DNA from: Opitutaceae bacterium
GTDB lineage: Bacteria; Verrucomicrobiota; Verrucomicrobiia; Opitutales; Opitutaceae
NCBI GenBank assembly: GCA_030648295.1
Contig: JAUSID010000276.1
Location: forward strand, 1 to 49,513
Direction of reading: 5' to 3'
Length of the DNA: 49,513 nucleotides
Shown here: positions 43,097-49,513 of the stretch, one piece after another
Layout of the letters: each line of letters opens with the position of its first letter
Numbering within the stretch: position 1 is the first letter of the stretch
Program-made: the position numbers and the translations under genes
The notes under the pieces: model-generated
Told to the model about the DNA's origin: nothing
Database searches by the model: none
Seen by the model: the letters and a program-made list of their open reading frames with translations, nothing else

Positions 43097-43855
43097 TCAC
43101 GGCCGCTCTGAAAGAGAAACAAGGAATCGGGCGACGGCATCAGAAGGCAGCAATAGCCGCCGCGCATTCACGTCAACCCATTCGATGGCCTCAAGAATCT
43201 CGTTGTAGTCCCGTTGGAGATCTTGGCGGTTCCAAATTCGACGGAAATGAAAAATGCGGTTACGCAATGCCCGGATTGCTTCAAACCGCTGGGAGGCGTT
43301 CGCACGTGTTCGGGCAGACCTCGGCATTCCAGGAAACACTTGTGCACCTATTGCATGAAACAGCGTTTCATACTTACTATTTAGAAGGCTGGTCCAAAAT
43401 CCGAAACTCATCTCTTGGACTACTCGCGCCTGCGTAATTGGACGCTTTCGCTCTTTCAGAAAATCGTGTGCGGCGACGATGTCGTTGCGTTCGTTCTCGC
43501 GTAGCCACTGCGGCACCGTCGTGAGCCAATTTGGGTCGGGCGGCTTCGCCTTGCCGGCAATCGCTTCGTTGAAGGCGTTGCGTAGGACCACTTCGAGGAT
43601 ACGCAACGGAGCATAAAAGTGCTCACAAAGCGCAGCGTTCCATTGGTATCGTTGGAAGACCACGGAGTCGGACTCACTTGCTGTTTTCCGATGAGACTCA
43701 AACCTTTCAACAGAAAGGGCTTTCTTTATCAGTGCCAAATCTTCCTCTTTACATTCCGACAAAGTGTGAGACACTTTGCTCACTGTCCCGGGGCCATTCC
43801 TAGCACTGGTAGCCGAAACGCTGCTGGTGATGAATCCCGGGTTTTTTATTTCCAT
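43097..43855 (-). CDS. Abi-like (HEPN-type) defence protein
   Basis: 252 aa. The order of motifs fits Abi-like abortive-infection proteins: YQWNAALCEHFYAPLRILEV, VLRNAFNEAI, MSFGFWTSLLNSKYETLFH and, near the C-terminus, RALRNRIFHFRRIW with the R(x4-6)H motif of HEPN ribonucleases. Such proteins are toxins or ribonucleases that halt growth on phage infection. It lies immediately 3' of tRNA-Ser, a preferred insertion site, and its DNA is less GC-rich than its neighbours, as expected for acquired defence genes. No antitoxin gene was seen. The start at 43855 is the first ATG; later starts are possible. Confidence 0.78.
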   Translation of the reverse strand: MEIKNPGFITSSVSATSARNGPGTVSKVSHTLSECKEEDLALIKKALSVERFESHRKTASESDSVVFQRYQWNAALCEHFYAPLRILEVVLRNAFNEAIAGKAKPPDPNWLTTVPQWLRENERNDIVAAHDFLKERKRPITQARVVQEMSFGFWTSLLNSKYETLFHAIGAQVFPGMPRSARTRANASQRFEAIRALRNRIFHFRRIWNRQDLQRDYNEILEAIEWVDVNARRLLLPSDAVARFLVSLSERP

Positions 43856-44318
43856 GTTTTGAGGACGAGCAGAACTTGGCTAGGCTGCTTACACAGTGCG
43901 AGATGCACGTGGCGAAGTGCGTCGCGGCGACATTCATATGCGGACCACGGGGCGATCCGGAAGTCAATGCCGTCCATGGAGCGCACGCGGCACCAAGACC
44001 GATTGCCGTAAAGCAACTCCTCGGTGCGGACACGGGCAAAACCGTCCGTACTTTATTACCATCGGATAGAGTACGACCCGATCCTTTCTCCGTGGAGTAC
44101 GATTCATTTTGTGAAGCGTACATCCTCTCAGGAGGCAGACTCCTCGAGGGTTGCCGCGAATTTTGGGATGGCGTGCGCAGGTGATCTCGGGCCGCGAGAT
44201 CACGAATCCACGTCGATCGCGGAACCCGCCGCAACGCCGCCTCCAGCAACGTCCTCGAGGCATCGGGCTTGGATCTCGCATTGGCAGATCCGCGCGGCAC
44301 GCTCGTGCCGCTTCGCAC
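43856..44318. other. Spacer between the Abi-like gene and the glycosyltransferase
   Basis: Divergent promoters should lie here. An open frame on the plus strand lacks any recognisable domain and is not called. A hairpin GCGGCACG-CT-CGTGCCGC lies at 44294-44311, seven bases before the next start. The composition is less GC-rich on the left side. Confidence 0.5.
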
Positions 44319-46010
44319 GTGACGTTTCCATCAAAGTGCCCTTGGGCCGGGGTCATCGGATTGCTGTTGCTCAACGCGATCGTTTTCGGGTGTGTGCTGA
44401 CATTCGACTTCGTCCGTTGGGATGACAATATTCTCATCACGCAGAGCCCCGTGCTGAAAGAGCCCTGGTCGGCCTCGCTGGTCGCGCGATTTTTCGACCC
44501 CGACCAGGCGCTGCGGTTCAAACCGCTGCACTGGGCGATGGCGCGGGGAATCAGCTCCATCGCGGATTTCGAGCCGGCGGCCTGGCACGCCGCGAACCTG
44601 ATCCTCCATCTGACCGCGACCGCACTCCTGTATCTGGTATTGCGCCAGGTGCTCTCCCTCGTGCGAGGCGGCGACGCCCCGGGCGGCATGGCGGCTGAAC
44701 TGGGGCCGCTGTTTGGTGCCGCGCTTTGGTCCGTGCATCCTCTCCGGGCGGAAACGGTGTCGTGGCTCAGCGTGTCGACGTATCCGCTGGCGACCGTGTT
44801 CCTCCTCGCCTCGTTTTCATGCTATCTTCGGGCACACGTCAGGGGACGAACCGGTTTCTCATGGCTCGTTGCGGCGTGGTTGCTGGCGGTGATGGCCTAC
44901 GCGAGTTATCCCGTCACGGCGACCTATGGGCTGTGGCTCATCGCCGTGGACAAATGGCTCCTGGCCGGTAGCGGCCGGACCGGCGTCCCCGCGACGACTG
45001 GTCCGAGCCAGGTCAGGAGCGCGATCAAACATGCATGTTTCCTCGCTCCCGCCGCGCTGGCGGTGGCGATTACGATGTGGAGTCGGATCGCGCATCCCGG
45101 CATCTTCGCGTCCGCACCGGCCATCGAGTCCGTGGGGCCGGGGGCGCGCGGCCTCATGGCGCTGGCCTCGCTGACGTTTCTCGCCGGCCGCCTCGTGTGG
45201 CCGGTCGATCTCACCCCCAACGTTCCGCCACTGGCGGGCGACATCGTGAGCCCCTCGGTATTGATCATGGCGGTGGTCGCCGTTGTCGCACTGATCGGCG
45301 CGTGGCACCTGCGCCGGAGGCGTCCGCTGTTCGCGTTGTGCGGCATTGGATTTGCCGTGCTTAGCCTCCCGTGTCTCGGGCTGACGGAGTACCCGACGTG
45401 GCCGGTCGATCGTTACAGCTATGTCGCGCACCTGCCGCTGGTCGGGGCGGTGGCCACCTGGCCGTGGTGGCAATGGCACGGAGCGAGGCAGAGAATGGCC
45501 ATCGGGCTGTTGGCCGCGGTGGTGACGGGCGGACTGGCAGTGGCGGCACGGGCGCAGTGCGAAATCTGGCGCGACTCCGGCGCGCTGTTCACCAGCATGG
45601 CCAAGCATCCAGATTTCCATGACAACCCGCGGCAGGAGGGACACATCTACGTCATGTGGGCGGGCTACGAGGCCGAGAATGGGCGGGCCGAAAGGGCGGC
45701 CGAACTGCTCAACCAGGCGCAGGCCGTTTATGTCGCGGCCATGCATCGCGCGATCGGAACAGGCGCGTATGGCGAAGCATTGTCACTATTGACGCATCTC
45801 GAGCGGCATCTCGGCCTGACGCCAGCACTCCGGCGGGAGAAGGGGGCATGGCTGCTCCGCGAAAAACGCAACGAGGAAGCCTTGCGGGAACTGCAGGCGG
45901 CCGCCGCAGCTTTGCCGGACGATGAGCGGCTGCGTGCGCTGTTGGCGGAGGCAAAGGCGCTCACCGCCGGTGCCGATGTGCCGTCCGGTCAGTCCGCACC
46001 CCGACCCTGA
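44319..46010 (+). CDS. TMTC/PMT-like GT-C glycosyltransferase with C-terminal TPR-like region
   Basis: 563 aa from a GTG at 44319, chosen because residues before it are low complexity and the frame opens on a membrane helix (GVIGLLLLNAIVFGCVLTFD). The luminal motif FVRWDDNILI, with the acidic pair, is typical of dolichyl/undecaprenyl-phosphate-dependent GT-C enzymes of the TMTC type; FGAALWSVHPLRAETVSW and WPVDRYSYV are further family landmarks. About ten membrane segments are followed by about 130 residues of helical TPR-like sequence. It likely transfers a sugar from a lipid carrier to a protein or glycan in the periplasm. Confidence 0.8.
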   Translation: MTFPSKCPWAGVIGLLLLNAIVFGCVLTFDFVRWDDNILITQSPVLKEPWSASLVARFFDPDQALRFKPLHWAMARGISSIADFEPAAWHAANLILHLTATALLYLVLRQVLSLVRGGDAPGGMAAELGPLFGAALWSVHPLRAETVSWLSVSTYPLATVFLLASFSCYLRAHVRGRTGFSWLVAAWLLAVMAYASYPVTATYGLWLIAVDKWLLAGSGRTGVPATTGPSQVRSAIKHACFLAPAALAVAITMWSRIAHPGIFASAPAIESVGPGARGLMALASLTFLAGRLVWPVDLTPNVPPLAGDIVSPSVLIMAVVAVVALIGAWHLRRRRPLFALCGIGFAVLSLPCLGLTEYPTWPVDRYSYVAHLPLVGAVATWPWWQWHGARQRMAIGLLAAVVTGGLAVAARAQCEIWRDSGALFTSMAKHPDFHDNPRQEGHIYVMWAGYEAENGRAERAAELLNQAQAVYVAAMHRAIGTGAYGEALSLLTHLERHLGLTPALRREKGAWLLREKRNEEALRELQAAAAALPDDERLRALLAEAKALTAGADVPSGQSAPRP

Positions 46011-46196
46011 ACCCGCTCTCACTCGGCCGTGGGAGTGACACGAACGATTGGATGACAAGCCGTGGTCGGTGCCCGGCGAAGATTTTCATCCGCCGCATGA
46101 TCGCTTTCACCCGGTGAATTGCGCGCTAGGAAATGAGCCCCTCTGCACCTGGCAGGCGGGCCGGCCCTCGCCCTCAAACTTCAACTCCCACCCATC

Positions 46197-46442
46197 GTGA
46201 AAATAACATTCGTTCTCATCTTTGCCGCCGTCCTTGGTGTACTTCCGTTCAGTGTACTGAGTGTGCAGGCGTTTGTCGGCTTCTATACCGTCGGCGGCAT
46301 CCTCGCTCTTGCGGTTTACGACTACGGCCGGACGACTTCGCGGACCCGCCGAACGGACCGTCGTCCAGCCGCGAAACGGAGTGAAGACGGCGCCGCTTCT
46401 TCTCCCGTCAACACGTGGAAATGCCGGACACTGTCCGCCTGA
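46197..46442 (+). CDS. Small membrane protein
   Basis: 81 aa from a GTG. Two hydrophobic helices (ITFVLIFAAVLGVLPFSVLS and FVGFYTVGGILALAVYDYG) precede a basic, Arg-rich tail. No ribosome-binding site is obvious. It is isolated, so the call rests on the membrane-protein-like composition. Confidence 0.5.
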   Translation: MKITFVLIFAAVLGVLPFSVLSVQAFVGFYTVGGILALAVYDYGRTTSRTRRTDRRPAAKRSEDGAASSPVNTWKCRTLSA

Positions 46443-46817
46443 GGCCTTCGGCGAATCCGGGTTGCACGAGGAAACCGAGATACGGAGCGGATAATAGGCC
46501 AGGCAGGTTCCGCTCCCCGTATGTTCCTGCAAAGTGGTTTCGACTCATGGTACTCCCGGTTTCGTCATTGCGCGGCACACATCCACGCGCCAATTTCCCC
46601 GTCACCCCGCTTCGGTTACCCCATCTTTAGCCCCTCCTGTACTCCACATGAGCAGGTTGTTGTCGCGCAAAGAGGCGAATTTCACGGACGCGTCGGCGCA
46701 GTCCGAAGGGTGGCGTGCTGCGTTCATCGACCCCCTCGGTTCCGACGAACGCGCGCCACGACCGAATGCTCCTGCCCCCGCGTCCGCAGTCGTCCCCTTT
46801 CACTCACCCCATACCCC
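46443..46817. other. Gene-free spacer before the SnoaL-like gene
   Basis: No coding sequence or strong structure was seen. An open frame runs through it into the next gene, but its sequence has no domain and precedes an obvious signal peptide, so it is treated as leader. Confidence 0.5.
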
Positions 46818-47786
46818 ATGAAAGCCCTCGTCTGGATGGCATGCTTCGCGAGCGCCTGCGCGCTCGCTTTGGCCCAGCAGAACAAGAGTTCAGCCATGTC
46901 CGCTTCGGCGCTCACGGCGGCCGATGAAGCGGCGATTCGCGCCGGCTCAAAAACTTACGAGCAGGCCGGCAACCAGCGCGACTGGCCGACGCTGCTGACG
47001 GTGTTCACCGATGACATCGTGTTCATGCCGCCCAATGCGCCCGAGGTGATCGGCCGCAAGGCAGTCGAAGCGATGCTGAAGACGTATCCTGCGTTCAAGA
47101 ATCTGCGGCTCGAACCGCAGGAAATTTCCGGCGCCGGCAACCTCGCATACGTGCGCGGACGCTACTCGATGGTCATGACGCCGTCGAACCAGCCGGAACA
47201 GCCCGACGCCGGAAAGTATATCGAGATCTGGCGCAAACAATCCGACGGAAAATGGAAATACGCGCGCGGGATCTTCAATTCCGATCTCCCGCTGCAAGCG
47301 CGGCCGGCGGCTGGATCGACCGCCGCATCCGCCGGGCCCGATATCGTCGGTACCTACAAACTGGTTTCCCGCAAGGTACCGAGCGGCGAGGTGCTGCATC
47401 CGCCGCGGGTCAACGGTTTGTTCACGGTTACCCCCACCACGATGAACTTCAATATCGTGGTCGGAGAAACGTCGTTCTCGTCGTTCAGCACCTATCGGCT
47501 GACGGGCAGCACGCTCGTCCAGACCATCCTGTTCGATCTCGGTGTGGACAAAGGGAAGATAACCTTTGTCCAGAACACACCGAATACCGTGACGGTGCCG
47601 GTGAAGGTCCAAGGCGGCCGCCTCGAATTCAAGATGCCGAATGTCAAGACGGCCTCCGGCGAAATCGAACCGCCGACGGAGGTCTACGACGGGAACTCAC
47701 TCGTTGCGACCAAACCGGGCGAATTCGTCGACACGTGGGAAAAAATCGAAGGAGGCCGCGATACCGCTAGCCCGGATATTTCATAG
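46818..47786 (+). CDS. SnoaL-like (DUF4440) and lipocalin-like secreted protein with IS-derived C-terminus
   Basis: 322 aa. Signal peptide MKALVWMACFASACALALAQ. Residues about 30-155 are a SnoaL/ketosteroid-isomerase-like domain of the DUF4440 type (AGNQRDWPTLLTVFTDDIVF, IEIWRKQSDGKWKYARGIFN). Residues about 170-315 form a lipocalin-like beta barrel (DIVGTYKLVSRKVPSGEVLH). The last five codons (PDIS and stop) lie within the terminal inverted repeat of the IS1380-type element, so the native C-terminus was replaced by the insertion. Only a few residues seem lost, and the protein may still work. Confidence 0.82.
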   Translation: MKALVWMACFASACALALAQQNKSSAMSASALTAADEAAIRAGSKTYEQAGNQRDWPTLLTVFTDDIVFMPPNAPEVIGRKAVEAMLKTYPAFKNLRLEPQEISGAGNLAYVRGRYSMVMTPSNQPEQPDAGKYIEIWRKQSDGKWKYARGIFNSDLPLQARPAAGSTAASAGPDIVGTYKLVSRKVPSGEVLHPPRVNGLFTVTPTTMNFNIVVGETSFSSFSTYRLTGSTLVQTILFDLGVDKGKITFVQNTPNTVTVPVKVQGGRLEFKMPNVKTASGEIEPPTEVYDGNSLVATKPGEFVDTWEKIEGGRDTASPDIS

Positions 47787-49509
47787 CCGCCGCGGTTTTT
47801 CGATTTTTCCGGTGATGGGTGCGAAAAGGATCGGTGTCCGGCGTGTTTTTCACCGGTGGCGCGGCCCAGCAGCGTTGCCGGCGTCAAAACTCCGTTTTTC
47901 TGCGGTGCGCGTCAACGCTCCGCCGATCCGGCACGAGTGGCGCGCCGGTTTTTAGCGATCTGGGGTCCGCGGCTATCCGTCTGCCGGCGCCAGCCGCATC
48001 AGCCGGGCGTGACAGAGCTGAAACAAATCCTGCCGCGGATAGGCGCTGCTGAGTTGGATATACACCCGCCGCACGCTCACCGTCACCCGCGCCGCCACTT
48101 TCAACAGCTTCAAGCGGATGCTTCCGGCCGTCGCCCGCGCCAGCTCCGTCCCGTGACAGCCCAGGGTGCGCAGCCGTTCCAAGAGCAGATACGCGAAGCT
48201 CGCCAGCCAGAGGCGCAGTTGGTTGCTGGCCAGAAAGTGCGTGCTCAACTTATCGGCTTCCAAATCCAGGACCTGCTGCTTGAGGACATTTTCCATCTCC
48301 CCGCGCGCACAATAGAACTCTTCATAGAGTCGCGCCGCCGTGAAACGCTCCCGGTCTTGGTCACCCGGGAACGCTTTGGCCGGCAGGTTCGTGACGATAA
48401 AGCGCGGGTTGTCGCTGCCGTTCGTCACTTCGGCTTTGCCCACCATCCGTCGCAACCGACTCCAGCTCTTCTGCGTCTGATACTCGAACTCGGCAAACTC
48501 ACGCACCATGGGTGCACCGCAGAGACAATACCGCATGCGCGCGTTGGCCTGCGCCAGTTCCAGTTTCCCGATCAGCACCGAGTTCTTGCCCATCCCCAGG
48601 CAGTAGTAAAGCTCCGGCTGGGTTTCGCACCAGGCCAGGATTACCTCCACGCAAAAGTCGCTGTCGCCTCGCACGATGATCCGCGCTTTTTTGCAGCGCC
48701 GGCGAATCGCGGCCACGACCTTCTCCAGCGCGGGCACCACGCCGTCCGCACCGCTTTTGTCACTGGTGCGCAGTTGCGCCCACAGCACCACCTCGCCCAC
48801 CACGAGGTACAGGGGCAGGTAACAATAGTCGCTGTAGTAGCCGTTATAGAACCGGCCTTCCTGCAGCCCGTGCACCAAGTGGCCCATGCTATCCAGATCG
48901 ATCACCACTTCCTTCGCGTGTTGGCGCAGGCAGCGCACGCCCATTTCCAGCAGGCAGGCTTCCACCTTGATCGGATCGTGCGGCAGCTTGTGACACCGCG
49001 TCGCCTTATTGTTGGACAGCTCCAACCGGTTGAGCGTCGAGGGGCCGGCCAAGGGGATGCCGCGATCCTGCGGGTTGAAACGATCCCGGCCCAGAGGATC
49101 GAGCTTGTCGCACGCCGTCGCCAGCAGCGGATCGCGGCGCAGTTGCTCGTGATCGTTGAGATCCTCGTAGCCCAGCGCCAAGCCGAAGATCCGCTGGCGC
49201 AGCAATGCCGGCAGCGCGTGATCGACAAACCGCTGATCGCGCTGGTCGCCAAAGCAGCCGGCCAGGGTGCGCGTCAGCCCGAGGCTCGCGTCGATCTGGC
49301 GCAGGAACGGCGAGCCGCCGTCGCTCGACAACGTGCCGCCGGAAAAATCGGCCACCACTTTGCGCGAAAAGAGGTCTGGAAACAGGAACGGTTCTTGCTG
49401 ACAGTCTGTCGAAGGCCGGGCGTCGGCTCCTGCTGTAGTTGATTTGTTCACACCAACAACTTAAGCAGGAATCGCGCCCGGCCTTCGCCTCGCGTATGAA
49501 TTTTCCGGG
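47771..49509. mobile_element. IS1380-family insertion sequence
   Basis: About 1.74 kb. The ends are CCCGGATATTTCATA (47771-47785) and TATGAATTTTCCGGG (49495-49509), inverted repeats matching at 13 of 15 positions. If three more bases are included (CTAG at 47767 and TTAG at 49510), the match extends. The element contains one transposase gene and about 185 bp of non-coding DNA at the left. The right end sits at the window edge, so the target duplication cannot be checked. It inserted into the 3' end of the SnoaL-like gene. Confidence 0.8.
47973..49451 (-). CDS. IS1380-family transposase
   Basis: 492 aa, the usual length. Landmarks of the DDE transposase: SSDGGSPFLRQID near the N-terminus, VVIDLDSMGH, IIVRGDSDFC with an acidic residue after the RGD-like turn, and YCARGEMENVLKQQ near the C-terminus, the Y-RGE-EN block typical of IS1380/IS4-like enzymes. 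The frame is intact, so the element may be active. It is read towards the left end, away from its start at 49451. Confidence 0.93.
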   Translation of the reverse strand: MNKSTTAGADARPSTDCQQEPFLFPDLFSRKVVADFSGGTLSSDGGSPFLRQIDASLGLTRTLAGCFGDQRDQRFVDHALPALLRQRIFGLALGYEDLNDHEQLRRDPLLATACDKLDPLGRDRFNPQDRGIPLAGPSTLNRLELSNNKATRCHKLPHDPIKVEACLLEMGVRCLRQHAKEVVIDLDSMGHLVHGLQEGRFYNGYYSDYCYLPLYLVVGEVVLWAQLRTSDKSGADGVVPALEKVVAAIRRRCKKARIIVRGDSDFCVEVILAWCETQPELYYCLGMGKNSVLIGKLELAQANARMRYCLCGAPMVREFAEFEYQTQKSWSRLRRMVGKAEVTNGSDNPRFIVTNLPAKAFPGDQDRERFTAARLYEEFYCARGEMENVLKQQVLDLEADKLSTHFLASNQLRLWLASFAYLLLERLRTLGCHGTELARATAGSIRLKLLKVAARVTVSVRRVYIQLSSAYPRQDLFQLCHARLMRLAPADG

Positions 49510-49513
49510 TTAG

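Noticed and set aside
43876-44184. 102-codon plus-strand frame behind the Abi-like gene
   Set aside because: No domain, no ribosome-binding site, and atypical composition; could be an antitoxin, but nothing supports it.
42987-46500. Second copy of the tRNA 3' end as attachment site
   Set aside because: I looked for another GGTTCGAATCCCCC-like sequence downstream and saw none, so an integrated element is not claimed.
46521-46817. N-terminal extension of the SnoaL-like protein
   Set aside because: The extension lacks domain character and sits before a clear signal peptide at 46818.
47856-49442. Long plus-strand frame opposite the transposase
   Set aside because: It is antisense to a full IS1380 transposase and lacks any recognisable domain.

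Overview
The window is GC-rich bacterial chromosome with long protein genes, few tRNAs and many short intergenic repeats. Several features suggest a Verrucomicrobiota genome, most likely close to Opitutaceae: paired DUF4159 proteins beside a TPR/peptidase-MA protein, an ECF-like sigma factor with a membrane-anchored tail, secreted proteins ending in a 'LSTRG..GVG..../AVGP.L..FGV' repeat domain, LptD-type outer-membrane assembly, and menaquinone synthesis by MenA. This assignment is inferred from gene content, not from a marker-gene comparison.

Layout. 1-3860 (minus): a truncated DUF4159 gene, a complete DUF4159 gene and a large TPR metallopeptidase. 4211-13200 (plus): a near-perfect operator-like palindrome followed by nine tightly packed genes, eight of them linked by overlapping stop and start codons. 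They encode a YceI-like periplasmic isoprenoid-binding protein, a trans-polyprenyl diphosphate synthase, a LolC/LolD-like ABC permease and ATPase, a CcoN-like haem-copper oxidase subunit, a small membrane protein, a multi-spanning membrane protein fused to CcoO-like and CcoP-like c-type haem domains, and an OmpR-type response regulator with its histidine kinase. This unusual respiratory/isoprenoid operon is the strongest candidate for an undescribed system. 13609-15765: an acetyl-xylan-esterase-like hydrolase. 15947-18711: a ParA ATPase with two unknown partners. 18819-24917: a GreA/B-like protein, a TonB-type protein, a six-Asp-box sialidase-like secreted protein and two secreted unknowns. 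25110-29368: the sigma factor with a membrane tail and GlgB. 29654-30205: a decayed fragment of a repeat-domain protein. 30470-36021: LptD, an RsmB-like rRNA methyltransferase, ScpA, two small proteins and thioredoxin. 36133-41784 (minus): MenA with two paralogous membrane proteins, an ABC-2 transporter with a TPR-like membrane protein, and acylphosphatase. 41983-47786: an acidic protein, tRNA-Ser(GCT), an Abi-like defence gene directly downstream of the tRNA, a GT-C glycosyltransferase, a small membrane protein and a SnoaL-like protein. 47771-49509: an IS1380-family element that supplies the last codons of the SnoaL-like gene.

Intergenic DNA is unusually structured. There are three degenerate heptamer arrays (TCTGNCN), a hexamer array, a CT-rich array, and at least two families of REP-like hairpins whose stems co-vary while a 'head' or loop stays constant. 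One of these REP pairs sits in frame inside the oxidase subunit gene.

The operon would combine isoprenoid or quinone production, binding and export with a terminal oxidase under local two-component control, and MenA elsewhere in the window supplies menaquinone. The functional link is inference.
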